Positions 44,556-55,967 of a stretch of 62,598 nt of DNA are shown here, one piece after another. The position numbers were made by a program, and so were the translations under genes. The stretch spans positions 1-62,598 of the forward strand of contig JALHOJ010000010.1 in NCBI GenBank assembly GCA_022843045.1, in the 5' to 3' direction. How positions within the stretch are numbered: position 1 is the first letter of the stretch; every line of letters begins with the position of its first letter. The notes under the pieces are model-generated. The model was not told the origin of the DNA and did not search any database. It saw only the letters and a program-made list of their open reading frames with translations. The stretch is from Phycisphaerales bacterium (GTDB taxonomy: Bacteria > Planctomycetota > Phycisphaerae > Phycisphaerales > UBA1924).

Positions 44556-45218
44556 ATGCGGCACACTTGTCCACATTGCCAGCGGGCGATTGCACTCGAC
44601 GCTCCGGCGTCGGGGGAGCAGTTTGCGTGTCCGCATTGCACGAGGGCCTTTGTGTATCACGATCCGGCGTTGCCGCCGCCGGTTGCGGTGCGCGTCGGAG
44701 ACGATGGTGCGCCGGTGCGGCCGGATCGGGCGGCGGCAGCGGGGTTTCCGGCGAGCGAAGGGCCGGAGGTGGATGTGTTGGTGCTTCGACCCAGCCCGGC
44801 GCGATCGCGGCCTTTGCAGTTTTTCGGCTTCGCGGCGTTGGGGCTTGTGGGTGTCGCGGCGGGCGTGTTTGGGTGGGGCAATTCGTGGCATGTGCTCGCG
44901 TGGGCGGCGTGCCTGGCGGGCGGACTAACGGCGGCGGCGATTCCGGCGTGTATGAAGGTGAAGTCGCTCACGTCGCAGGTGCGGGTCACGAACAAGCGGC
45001 TGATTGATCGGGACGGATTTCTGGAGCGGCGCACCAGCGAAGTGCTGCACAAGGATGTTCGCAATGTGCGGGTCGATCAGACGCTGCGCGATCGGGTGTG
45101 GCGGGTGGGGAGCATCGCGATCTTCACGAGCGGCGAGGAAGAGCCGGAGATTGCGATCCGGGACATTCCGAATCCGGATCGGGTGCGGGAGATCATGGAT
45201 CTGTACCGGCCGATGTAG
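44556..45218 (+). CDS. Zinc-ribbon, two-helix membrane protein with bacterial PH domain
   Basis: A 220-residue protein. It starts with a zinc ribbon (CPHCQ and CPHCTR), then a linker, two transmembrane helices (about 90-135) and a C-terminal bacterial PH-like domain (TSQVRVTNKRLIDRD, EVLHKDVRNVRVDQTL and the phrase IFTSGEEEPE). Bacterial PH domains of the YdbS type lie under or beside membranes, and their roles are mostly undefined. The ATG at 44556 directly begins the ribbon, which supports the start. It is convergent with the HAF protein gene, with a repeat element between them. Confidence 0.75.
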   Translation: MRHTCPHCQRAIALDAPASGEQFACPHCTRAFVYHDPALPPPVAVRVGDDGAPVRPDRAAAAGFPASEGPEVDVLVLRPSPARSRPLQFFGFAALGLVGVAAGVFGWGNSWHVLAWAACLAGGLTAAAIPACMKVKSLTSQVRVTNKRLIDRDGFLERRTSEVLHKDVRNVRVDQTLRDRVWRVGSIAIFTSGEEEPEIAIRDIPNPDRVREIMDLYRPM

Positions 45219-45228
45219 TACTGGCCCG

Positions 45229-45482
45229 ACGAAACGCGCCCGTCTGGCAGTGTCGCACGCCATCGATCCTTGAAGGCACCACGGAGATCACGGAGATCAC
45301 GGAGGACACCGAGACGAAGCGCGGCCGCGTACTTGCGCGGATGGGCGCGGCCTTTCAAGACAGTTTGTTTCGATCTGCGTCCATCCACGCAAGCCCACGG
45401 CTTCTCTTCTGTCCTCCGCGATCTCCGACGTGAAGCTGTGTTGGCTGGAGGTTTGACGCTCCCTTACGGTCGCGTTTCGTTT
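45229..45482. mobile_element. Putative MITE-like element 1 with terminal inverted repeats
   Basis: The left end acgaaacgcgcccgtctgg (45229-45247) and the right end (about 45455-45482), whose reverse complement begins aaacgaaacgcgaccgt, form an imperfect terminal inverted repeat of about 26 bases. The interior has tandem cggagatca units and an 18-base arm pair (45291-45308 and 45410-45427; 17 of 18 positions match). No coding sequence is seen. The element lies in the convergent gap after the PH-domain gene and ends five bases before the HAF gene stop. A similar element lies at 47796-48068. Confidence 0.6.
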
Positions 45483-45486
45483 CGAT

Positions 45487-47787
45487 TCAGATGCACGGCC
45501 CTTCGGCATACACCGACAGGAACGACTCGATGTCGCGAGGGTCGAACACGCTTCCATCGTTGTTGAAGTCGATGTCGTTGCACGTGGCGCCTTCGGGCAG
45601 GCACGGGCCTTCCGCGTAGACCGACAGGAAGGAGTCAATGTCGAGGGGGTCGAAGAGGCTCTCGTCGTTGTTGAAGTCGATGCTGTCGCAGGAGAAGGCG
45701 CAGATGAGGCCCTGCGTCAAGGCCACGTCGTTGGTCGAAATCGAGATGCAGGGCGTGGAGGCGACGCAGTAGAACCAGCCTTCGTCGGCGGTGGCCACGT
45801 TGTTGTGGGTGAGCCACATCGATTGCGAACCAGAGATGGTCGAGCCGTTGCCGGTCGGTCCGTCGCTGAGCGCGACGCTGGGGCCGCTGGGGGCGATCGG
45901 GTTCAGGTAGCGATACCACTGATACGTGAAAGGTCCGTTGATTCCAGGTCCCGCGGCGGTGAAGAAGGTGGGGCTCTCGCCCGGGCAGAACGTGGTGGGA
46001 TCGGGCTGGAACTGGATTGCGTGGGTCTGCAGCGTCATCCCGGCATAGTTGCTGCCGACCAGACCGCAACTGTTCCCGATCGTGCAGAAGTAGGTGCAGT
46101 CATCGCCCGCGTTGGGATTGGTGATCGTGAGGGTCGGTCCATTGGCCCCGCTGATGATCGAGCCGGAGTTGCTGACGCCGTCGGACAGGAAGTCCCAGGT
46201 TGGGAACGGTCCGCCGCAGTTACGCCACCATTGGTACGTGAGCGGCCCGTCGGCGGGATCGGCGAGGACGCCGACGTCGAAGGTCGCGACGCCCTGGACG
46301 CACTCGGCCTGGCTTGGATGGATGTTGATGACGGGAGGGCCACCCAGGGTGAGTTGCACGGCGAGCGAACCTTCGCTGCCGCAGGGAGCGTAAAGCCCGC
46401 AGTAGTACCGTGCTTCGTCCTGCGGCTGGACGTAGTCAATCTGCAGCGTTGGCGTGTTGGTGCCGTAATACTGAGATCCCCAGAAGGTCACGCCGTCTGA
46501 GATGGGTACAAAGTTCCAGGAGAATGGGGAGGTTTCGCGGAACCACTGATAGGTTTTGGTGCCGGAGCCGATTGCTTCGATCGAGAATGTTGCGGTGCTG
46601 TAGGGGCACACGCGAGCATTCAGCGGCTGGATTTCAATTCGTGGATACACGAGGCACGCGATGTTTCGCGCGACGTACCCCATGACTTGATTGTTGTAGT
46701 ATCCAACACCCGCGATCGCAGTGCCATCTGCGCTGATTGCTTGCGTCTGCATGAGCGCCGTCCATCCGGTCATGTTGACGCCTTTGCTGGGCAGCAGCGG
46801 GAAGAGTTCTTCGCAGCCGTAGAACTGACTCCAGATGAAGGAGCGTTGTCCACTGAAGAAGTGGGACGCGATGCCGACGATGCCGCCACCGTCTGCGGTC
46901 ATGGAGTATGGCGTTGTGCTGGTGTATCCAGAGACTGGGATAGTGCCGAGGCTTTGCAGGACGGGCGTGCCGTGCACGCTGCGCCAGCGAACGCCGCTGC
47001 CCGAGGGAAAAAGTCCGCCCAGGTAGAGCGTCATTGCTTTGCCCGAGTCGCTGACGCTGCCAGCACCGCCGTTCCATGCTGGGACGTACATCTGTGTCGG
47101 CCCCGGCGCCGTCCATCGGAACGGCTGGGAACTGAATGGCCCGGTGCCGCGAGCGCCGACGATGATGTCGCCTGCGCCGTTGATGCCGTTGGGCATGTCG
47201 AGGCCATCGCTGAAGAAGTTGAGGCCGCTCTGGTTCCAGATGAGGGACTTGGTGCCCGCTGGCGTCGCGCCGTAGCCGACGATCACCGTCGCGTCGGCAT
47301 TGATCGCGGTGGGCAGGCTGCTCGTGCCGCCCGGCGCATGCCCGAGGCTGATCTGCTGCAGGGCGGGGTTCCAATACACGCCCAGGGGCGAGCCGCCCGG
47401 CATGGTGTTGTACCCGATGATGTACTGGCCATCGCGGCTGATGCCCGTGACGTGCGTGTCGGTCGAGCCGGGCCACTGGCCAAGGCTTTGCACGCCGCCC
47501 GCGGGCGTCCAGCGGTACGCGCGATAGCCGTTGTTGTTCGGGGTCTCGTTGTAGTAGCCGACGACCACCGAGCCATTGCCGCTCATCGCGACGGGTGTGA
47601 AGGGTGTCCCAAGGGTGGGGTGGTTGGGGATGGGGGTGATGGTCTGTCCAAGCGCGCAGCCGACGAAGAAGGAACCGAGGGTCGTGATGGCGGTGGTGAG
47701 CACGTGAGGTCTCCGGGCGACGAAGCGTCGCAGGGAGTTTGCGCCAGCGGGCCGGACCTTGCAGTAGATCCATGCCAAAGTCGACAT
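45487..47787 (-). CDS. Secreted HAF-repeat and Ig-like protein with C-terminal module
   Basis: A 766-residue exported protein. A signal sequence (LTTAITTLGSFFVGCALG) lies near residues 30-47. Residues 60-380 carry repeats of the HAF type, each with a phrase such as SGNGSVVVGYY and a later W.P.GG segment. From about 385 to 690 there are several Ig-like domains with Cys residues and YQWFR- or YQWWRN-type strands. The last 67 residues (45487-45690) are the duplicated CDxIDFNNDxSxFDPxDID module. The protein probably sits at the cell surface or is released. It is flanked at both ends by the putative MITE-like elements. The start at 47787 is uncertain. Confidence 0.75.
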   Translation of the reverse strand: MSTLAWIYCKVRPAGANSLRRFVARRPHVLTTAITTLGSFFVGCALGQTITPIPNHPTLGTPFTPVAMSGNGSVVVGYYNETPNNNGYRAYRWTPAGGVQSLGQWPGSTDTHVTGISRDGQYIIGYNTMPGGSPLGVYWNPALQQISLGHAPGGTSSLPTAINADATVIVGYGATPAGTKSLIWNQSGLNFFSDGLDMPNGINGAGDIIVGARGTGPFSSQPFRWTAPGPTQMYVPAWNGGAGSVSDSGKAMTLYLGGLFPSGSGVRWRSVHGTPVLQSLGTIPVSGYTSTTPYSMTADGGGIVGIASHFFSGQRSFIWSQFYGCEELFPLLPSKGVNMTGWTALMQTQAISADGTAIAGVGYYNNQVMGYVARNIACLVYPRIEIQPLNARVCPYSTATFSIEAIGSGTKTYQWFRETSPFSWNFVPISDGVTFWGSQYYGTNTPTLQIDYVQPQDEARYYCGLYAPCGSEGSLAVQLTLGGPPVINIHPSQAECVQGVATFDVGVLADPADGPLTYQWWRNCGGPFPTWDFLSDGVSNSGSIISGANGPTLTITNPNAGDDCTYFCTIGNSCGLVGSNYAGMTLQTHAIQFQPDPTTFCPGESPTFFTAAGPGINGPFTYQWYRYLNPIAPSGPSVALSDGPTGNGSTISGSQSMWLTHNNVATADEGWFYCVASTPCISISTNDVALTQGLICAFSCDSIDFNNDESLFDPLDIDSFLSVYAEGPCLPEGATCNDIDFNNDGSVFDPRDIESFLSVYAEGPCI

Positions 47788-47795
47788 TTTCTACC

Positions 47796-48068
47796 AAACG
47801 AAACGCGACCGTGGGGTATCGTCGGGCGCCACCGACCCGAGAATCCGCCACGGAGTGCCACAGAGCCTTGCCGTCGGCACGGACCGAGGCAAGCAGACGC
47901 GTTTCGCCGATTGGCTCGGATCGACGCGGACTTCAAGGCAGGATCACTTCGATCCGCGTCGATCCGTGAAGTCCGCTGTGAGGCTCACTTCCTCCGCGCA
48001 GTCGGCGTCCTCGTACGTGAACCTGACTTGGTCGGGCGCTTGACGCTTCCGGACGGGCGAGTTTCGTT
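47796..48068. mobile_element. Putative MITE-like element 2 with terminal inverted repeats
   Basis: The left end aaacgaaacgcgaccgtggg (47796 on) and the right end, whose reverse complement reads aacgaaactcgcccgtccgg (ending at 48068), form an imperfect terminal repeat. Inside, cggatcgacgcgga (47917-47930) pairs exactly with tccgcgtcgatccg (47953-47966). The right end encodes the C-terminal tail of the tautomerase, and the left end lies nine bases from the HAF gene start. The layout matches element 1. Confidence 0.6.
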
Positions 48069-48278
48069 GCGGGAGCGGCCGTTGAGTTTGCGGTAGTCGG
48101 TGGTGAGCATGCCGGCGAAGCCCCAGTTGTCGGTTTCGACTTCTTCGATGACGATGTGGGTGTGTTCGGGCTTTTTGCCGAGGACTCGGACGAGGGAGTC
48201 GGTGAAGTCCTTGACCAGTTGTTGTTTCTGGGAGCGGGTGACGTTGCCTTTGGTGATGAGTAAATGGATGAAGGGCAT
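47985..48278 (-). CDS. 4-oxalocrotonate tautomerase family protein with an extra tail
   Basis: A 97-residue protein. The first 65 or so residues are a complete 4-OT tautomerase: M then Pro (catalytic Pro1 after Met removal), PFIHLLITKGNVTRSQ, IEEVETDNWGFAG. Such enzymes isomerise enol and keto groups in aromatic breakdown or related reactions. Most members end here at 60-70 residues. This one runs on for about 29 basic residues (NETRPSGSVKRPTKSGS and on) that are encoded by the right end of a putative MITE-like element. The tail is thus probably an insertion by-product. The ATG at 48278 is firm because Pro must follow Met. Confidence 0.8.
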   Translation of the reverse strand: MPFIHLLITKGNVTRSQKQQLVKDFTDSLVRVLGKKPEHTHIVIEEVETDNWGFAGMLTTDYRKLNGRSRNETRPSGSVKRPTKSGSRTRTPTARRK

Positions 48279-48335
48279 CCGAGTCGGATGCCCTTCGGGT
48301 GCGCACGTTGCGGTTCTGCTCGGCCGGTTGGGCCG

Positions 48336-48358
48336 ACACTATCTCAGAGAGATAGTGT
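48336..48358. other. Hairpin between gcvP stop and tautomerase gene
   Basis: acactatctc and gagatagtgt pair exactly over a three-base loop. It lies just downstream of the tautomerase start and four bases after the gcvP stop on the minus strand. No T-run follows, so termination is unproved. Confidence 0.45.
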
Positions 48359-48362
48359 GACC

Positions 48363-51356
<2,994 letters not shown>

Positions 51357-51687
51357 GGCTGGGCTTTCGAGGAACGGGTGGTGATTGGATGCCGGAGAGA
51401 ACGCCGGGGGCGAGGGAGCGGAGTGGGGCGGAAAATGAGAGCGAACCGAGATTCGAGATCGATTCATCGAGGGGCGATTCGAGGGGCGATCACCCCAACC
51501 GACCCCCTGCAAGGCGTGGCCGGTTCTGGAACAATCTCGACTCGAAATCGTAGCGTGCCGTCACGGCCCGGGGGCAGTCGCGAACAATGCGAGATCGTCC
51601 GATTTTGGTCGGAGGGTTGTTTCGTTGGCCCCGTATTTGATTCCGGGTGTGCTGATTTGGACGGGGCATTTTCCTCAGGAGTTTCGC
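51357..51687. promoter_or_regulatory. Divergent gcvP/M28 intergenic region (331 bases)
   Basis: No gene is seen. Features: the direct repeat tcgaggggcgat twice in tandem (51467-51490), part of the gcvP leader; and AGGAG before the M28 start. I looked for a glycine riboswitch core (paired GGAGAG and GAAGGGG-type segments) ahead of gcvP and did not find one. Confidence 0.4.
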
Positions 51688-53832
51688 ATGCTGGTTGCTC
51701 GCCGTTACGTTGGTGTGTCGGGTCGCGTGGGCTTGGCTGCCTGCCTGCTGGCTGTGCTGGCGGGGCAGGCGTGGGCTCAGAACGATGTCACGATCGTGGT
51801 GCCGAAGGATGCACCGGCGGGCGAAGCGACGGATGGAGCGGCTCCGACGGTGACGGCGGCGACTCGCACGCGGCCGATGGTGCCGGCGCGGACGGCGGAG
51901 GAACTGGCGGCAGATGCACAGGCGTACAAGCAGCACTTGTTCACGCTGGCAGACCCGTTCATGGAAGGGCGTGCGCCGGGGACGGAAGGGAATCGGCACG
52001 CGGCGAATTACCTGGAGTGGTACTACCGCAAGTTTGGATTGCTGCCGGGGTTTCCGAAGGACGTTGCGGGCGAGGATGCGCCGATTGAGACGGCTGGGGC
52101 GGGCGCGGGGAGCAGCTATCGCCAGCGGTTTATCGCGCCGCCTTCGCTGCGGCCTGGTGATTCGGTGAAGTTGTCGAAGCAGGAAGCGGCGGTGACGGCG
52201 AACGGGAACGCGACGGCACTGACGGCAGGGACGGACTTTGCGACGCTTGGGTTCTCGAGTTCGGGAACGGCTTCGGGGAACGTCACGTTCGCGGGCTACG
52301 CGATTGAAGAGGGTGAGGAGGATTACTCGAGCATTCCGCGCGATGCGGATGGCAAGAAGGTGCGGCTGGATGGCAAGATCGCGATGGTGCTGCGGTTTGA
52401 GCCCATGGACGACGAGGGCAAGAGCAAGTGGAGCAGCAGCCGGTGGTCACAGGCGGCGGACCTGACGAGCAAGATCGATTCGATGATCGATTTGGGCGCG
52501 GCGGCGGTCATTCTGGTCAATCCGCCCGGCGCGGATGATCGGCGCGCGAATGAACTGGGCGATTTGTCGATGGGGCTGTCAAACCGGGCTCGCAAGGCCC
52601 CGGTGATCATGCTGAGCAACGAGGCGGCGGATCGGTTCGTGCGTCAGGCGGATCCGCAGGGGCGGTCGCTGATGGATCTTCGCAAGGTCGCGGATGATGT
52701 CGAGGCCGAGCAGCAGTACATCGAGTTGTCGAACGCGAGTCTGTCGCTGAATGTGGAAGTTGAGCGCAACCCGCTGTGGACGGACAATGTGGGAGCGATC
52801 CTGCCGGGCGTGGGGGCGCTCAAGGATCAGGTTATCGTGGTGGGGAGCCACTATGACCATGTGGGATATGGGTACTTTGGCAGCCGGAGCGGTGAGAAGG
52901 GGCGCGGAGTGCTGCACCCGGGCGCGGACGACAACGCGAGCGGGACGAGCGGTAACTTGCTCGTGGCGCAGCGGATGGCGGAGGCGTACAAGGCGATGGA
53001 CCCCGCGACGCCCCGGCGGACGATTCTGTTCGTGGGGTTCTGCGCGGAGGAGTCGGGGCTGAATGGGAGTGCGCATTACGTTCGCAATCCGATCGCGCCG
53101 CTGGACAAGCACACGCTGATGTTCAACATGGACATGATCGGGCGGCTGCGGGATGGGAAGCTCGAGTTGTCGGGCGTGGGGACGGGGGATGGGTTGGCGG
53201 AGTTTGTCGCGCCGTACACGGAGGAATCGTCGAGCGGCATGACGGTGGCGAGCAAGCCCAGCGGGCTTGGGCCCAGCGACCATGCGAGCTTTGCTCAGTC
53301 CAACGTGCCCGCGCTGTTCGCGTTTACCGGGCTGCACGAGGAGTACCACCGCATCACGGATACGCCCGACACGATCAACTTTGAAGGGGCGGCGCAGGTG
53401 GCGGACTTGGTGTATCGCATCATTCTGGATGCGAGCACGTATGAGCCGGGATTCCCGTTCACCACGGCGACGGGCCGCAAGCCGGGCGAAAACGCCGGGC
53501 GAGACAATGCGAATCAGAACGATCCGAATCTTGGCCAGTCGATGCGAGGCTCGAGCGTGCGATTCGGCATCGCTCCCGGGGACTACGCGGGCAACGAGGA
53601 GGGGATCCTGGTGGGCGAGGTGTTGCCGAACCTGCCCGCGGAGAAGGCTGGGCTCAAGAAGGACGACCTGATGATCCGCTGGAACGATAAGAAGCTGGTG
53701 GATGTCGAGGGGTGGATGGCGATGCTGGGCCAGCACAAGCCGGGCGATGAAGTGACGATCGTGTACAAGCGCGATGGGCAGGAGTTCACTACCAAGGCGA
53801 CGTTGGTGGCGCGGACGACGAATCGGCAGTGA
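51688..53832 (+). CDS. Exported M28 family zinc peptidase with PA and PDZ domains
   Basis: A 714-residue exported peptidase. The start at 51688 has AGGAG six bases upstream and a signal peptide (LAACLLAVLAGQAWA-Q). A protease-associated-like region (about 190-330) precedes the M28 catalytic core. The zinc ligands are His in SHYDHVGYG, Asp in GADDNASG, Glu in CAEESGLNG, Asp in NMDMIGR and His in EEYHRITDT. The C-terminal part has a PDZ domain (GILVGEVLPNLPAEKAGLK). It probably acts as an aminopeptidase on peptides outside the cytoplasm. The next gene overlaps its stop. Confidence 0.9.
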   Translation: MLVARRYVGVSGRVGLAACLLAVLAGQAWAQNDVTIVVPKDAPAGEATDGAAPTVTAATRTRPMVPARTAEELAADAQAYKQHLFTLADPFMEGRAPGTEGNRHAANYLEWYYRKFGLLPGFPKDVAGEDAPIETAGAGAGSSYRQRFIAPPSLRPGDSVKLSKQEAAVTANGNATALTAGTDFATLGFSSSGTASGNVTFAGYAIEEGEEDYSSIPRDADGKKVRLDGKIAMVLRFEPMDDEGKSKWSSSRWSQAADLTSKIDSMIDLGAAAVILVNPPGADDRRANELGDLSMGLSNRARKAPVIMLSNEAADRFVRQADPQGRSLMDLRKVADDVEAEQQYIELSNASLSLNVEVERNPLWTDNVGAILPGVGALKDQVIVVGSHYDHVGYGYFGSRSGEKGRGVLHPGADDNASGTSGNLLVAQRMAEAYKAMDPATPRRTILFVGFCAEESGLNGSAHYVRNPIAPLDKHTLMFNMDMIGRLRDGKLELSGVGTGDGLAEFVAPYTEESSSGMTVASKPSGLGPSDHASFAQSNVPALFAFTGLHEEYHRITDTPDTINFEGAAQVADLVYRIILDASTYEPGFPFTTATGRKPGENAGRDNANQNDPNLGQSMRGSSVRFGIAPGDYAGNEEGILVGEVLPNLPAEKAGLKKDDLMIRWNDKKLVDVEGWMAMLGQHKPGDEVTIVYKRDGQEFTTKATLVARTTNRQ

Positions 53833-54401
53833 GTTTCATGTATCAGTCAGCGGTCTTCGGCGACAAGTCCTGCTTTGCGATTGAGTGGCGAATCCGTCGG
53901 AACGGAGCCGTACGGTCGCAAACTGATGCATGGTGTTGGTTTTGGATCGATGGACGCACGGTTCACTGCGCAAGCGACTTTGACCCTGCTGGGTGCATTG
54001 CCGCCGAGTTCGATAACATTGAGTACGGGCGGCTGTTGATTCCCGTAGCCGAGTATGGGCACCACTCCCCACAAGAACTCTTCTGCCGCGTCTGGCCAGC
54101 AGTCTGGGCTAGCCAATTACCCAACATCGAGTCTGAGTTTTTTGAGCGAATTTTCTTTCGCTCGGCGATCTCGCCAAATGGCAATGAGTGTTTCGATTGG
54201 GCTGATGTCTTCATGTTCGATTGGGACAACGGCACTTCTTGGATCGTCGCATGCGAGCCAGAAGATCGAGACAAACTGGGACGTCCGACAACCCATCATC
54301 AGGTTCGCGTCGTGTCGGTTGCGTTGCCCACCGACAAGACTCGTCGCGTCTTTCAGGCTGCGGTCGATTGGTTTGATGGGATTTGCGAGAAGGAGCCATG
54401 A
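53829..54401 (+). CDS. Imm42-like immunity protein, orphan
   Basis: A 190-residue soluble protein. It starts GTG at 53829, overlapping the M28 stop, or ATG at 53838. The first part reads VFGDKSCFAIEWRI, then DAWCWFWIDGRT, a pattern I associate with Imm42, a family of immunity proteins for polymorphic toxins. It is acidic, Trp- and Cys-rich, with no signal peptide. Its DNA is visibly less GC-rich than the genes on both sides. No toxin gene is beside it. It could be a horizontally gained antidote or a retained orphan. The family call is from recalled pattern, not a search. Confidence 0.55.
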   Translation: MSFMYQSAVFGDKSCFAIEWRIRRNGAVRSQTDAWCWFWIDGRTVHCASDFDPAGCIAAEFDNIEYGRLLIPVAEYGHHSPQELFCRVWPAVWASQLPNIESEFFERIFFRSAISPNGNECFDWADVFMFDWDNGTSWIVACEPEDRDKLGRPTTHHQVRVVSVALPTDKTRRVFQAAVDWFDGICEKEP

Positions 54402-54428
54402 CCGCGATCTGCGGCCCAATCGAGCCGG

Positions 54429-54923
54429 TCAAGCGTGGGCGGAGACGCCCGACTCCACGAAGCGCTCGAAGCGGGCGCGCCAGGGGAGGTTGATGAGGCT
54501 GCACGAGGCGCAGACGAGGGGGATTGCGGCGAGGGCGGGTTCGCCGGTGGCCATGAGGGCGAAGAGCGCGGCGAGGGAGGGGATCAGCATCAGCCAGGCG
54601 CGGAGGAGCGAGCCGGTGATGTAAGCCGGGAGCAGCAGGTCGGCGGCGCGATCGCGGCGCAGGCCGCTGACGCGGGCGAAGAGTTGGCGGCGCTGGATGA
54701 TCCAGAGGCAGACGCCCGCGAGCATGCACATTGCGAAGAGGAGGAAGACGGCTGGGAGGACCATGGCCCGGCGTTCTTCGCCCGCGACGCCGATGGGGGC
54801 GCGGAGGTTGTCGCTGGCGGCGAGCCAGATCGCAACGCCAGCGGCGGCGCAGCAGACCAAAGCAACGGCCAGCGCGTGCTGCGTCGCGGCGGACAGCTTT
54901 CTTTGCATTCTCCCAGTCAGCAT
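54429..54923 (-). CDS. Four-helix membrane protein of unknown function
   Basis: A 164-residue polytopic protein. Four hydrophobic helices are visible: ALAVALVCCAAAGVAIWLAA, VLPAVFLLFAMCMLAGVCLW, LLRAWLMLIPSLAALFALM and a last around AAIPLVCASCSLI. Short charged linkers contain RRDRAADLL. I recognise no family. The ATG at 54923 gives a short basic N-terminus (TGRMQRKLSAAT); an in-frame start further up would add a stretch with no membrane pattern. It lies after the immunity-like gene on the opposite strand. Confidence 0.6.
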   Translation of the reverse strand: MLTGRMQRKLSAATQHALAVALVCCAAAGVAIWLAASDNLRAPIGVAGEERRAMVLPAVFLLFAMCMLAGVCLWIIQRRQLFARVSGLRRDRAADLLLPAYITGSLLRAWLMLIPSLAALFALMATGEPALAAIPLVCASCSLINLPWRARFERFVESGVSAHA

Positions 54924-55104
54924 CTGACCGGATTCCTTCCTTCCCAACGCGGCGAGCACGCATGCCGCTGGCGTGAACACGCCATAGAAAGGATACCCGA
55001 TTCCTGTGGGAGTGTGCAAGCGATATCAGTTGGGTTTGCGTGAACTTGTGGCTGGCGGCCCTTCGAAGGCGGTTGGGGCGGCCCGGGGCGGGGTTTATGG
55101 GGCA

Positions 55105-55599
55105 CTACTTCTGGCCGGTCGCAAAGCGGACAAAGGTCTCCCAGCGGCCTTGGGTGGGGAAGGCCCAGACCAGGCCAATCAGGGCAACGCCAACGCCGAT
55201 GAGGGCGGGCTTGGAGCCGGTCAGGAAGTGGATCACGGCGGCGAAGAGGCCAAGGCCTTCGACCATGGCGCCGGTGATGATGGTGCGGGTCTGAAAGAAC
55301 TTCCAGATTTTCAGGGCAGCGGCTTCGTCACCCTCCGCCGCGCGATCCTGCCAGGCGCGAGCGGCGGCGCGGGCCATTTGCGGGCGGATGAACAGGCCCA
55401 GCATGAGCATGGAGAAGAAGCCCATCCCGCCCAAGGCCATGAGGAGGACTTGTGAGATGTCAGTGGGCGCGGCGGAGGCGTTGCCGACGGGTTGGCGGGA
55501 TTGTGGACCGACGATGACGCCGACGATGGTGAAGGCGAGGATGCCGCTGGCGAAGGCGAGGATGATGATTTGGAGGGCGCGGAGTTGGCTGGCTTGCAT
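55105..55599 (-). CDS. Four-helix membrane protein of unknown function
   Basis: A 164-residue protein starting at ATG 55599, with an immediately preceding GTG at 55602. It has helices ILAFASGILAFTIVGVIVG, LMALGGMGFFSMLMLGLFI, TIITGAMVEGLGLFAAVIHF and ALIGVGVALIGLVWAF, with the cytoplasmic linker AARAWQDRAAEGDEAAALK between the second and third. The pattern resembles a small family of planctomycete integral proteins, but nothing specific can be said of function. It is transcribed on the same strand as the protein at 54429, with a 181-base gap. Confidence 0.6.
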   Translation of the reverse strand: MQASQLRALQIIILAFASGILAFTIVGVIVGPQSRQPVGNASAAPTDISQVLLMALGGMGFFSMLMLGLFIRPQMARAAARAWQDRAAEGDEAAALKIWKFFQTRTIITGAMVEGLGLFAAVIHFLTGSKPALIGVGVALIGLVWAFPTQGRWETFVRFATGQK

Positions 55600-55662
55600 C
55601 ACGGAGAGTTTAGTGGTCGCAACCGTGCAGGGGTTGGGTGGTGATGGAAAGGACTTCGATGC

Positions 55663-55693
55663 GCGGCATTCGGCATTCGGGATTCGGCATTCG
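55663..55693. repeat. GGCATTCGGGATTCGG array (family B)
   Basis: gcggcattcggcattcg followed by ggattcggcattcg lies upstream of the membrane protein gene at 55105. It is nearly identical to the copy at 44495-44525. Confidence 0.65.
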
Positions 55694-55721
55694 TGGCTGC
55701 AGGAATCGGCGTGCTGGTGTG

Positions 55722-55967
55722 CTATTCATCGTCTTCATCGTCGTCGGAGCGGGGGGTGTCGCTGCGTTCTTCGATCCAGGCGGCTTGGATGTGTTCGAGG
55801 ATTTTTTCGTTGCAGGGGTGCTTGGGGTCTTCGAAGAAGCCGGGGAGGGCCATGACGAGCTTCTTGAGGTCGACGAAGCCGATGCGCAGGGGATCGCGGT
55901 CGGGGTGGTGCTCGGCGAGCAGTTCCCCGATGAAGTCGATGTCGAGCCAGGTGAAGGGATCGTTCAT
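55722..55967 (-). CDS. iscX: IscX, iron-sulfur cluster assembly accessory protein
   Basis: An 81-residue protein of the IscX (YfhJ) family. It has the conserved FTWLDIDFIGELLAEHHP, GFVDLKKLVMALPGF and ILEHIQAAWIEE segments. The tail after residue 70 is acidic (SDDDEDDE) and exceeds the family norm. IscX binds IscS and modulates cluster building. The ATG at 55967 begins the family region. It lies about 120 bases downstream of the ferredoxin gene on the same strand, as in isc operons, though no other isc genes are nearby. Confidence 0.88.
   Translation of the reverse strand: MNDPFTWLDIDFIGELLAEHHPDRDPLRIGFVDLKKLVMALPGFFEDPKHPCNEKILEHIQAAWIEERSDTPRSDDDEDDE

Noticed and set aside
51357..51687. 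Possible glycine riboswitch ahead of gcvP
   Set aside because: The characteristic paired GGAGAG and GAAGGGG-type cores were not found, so only generic leader sequence is reported.
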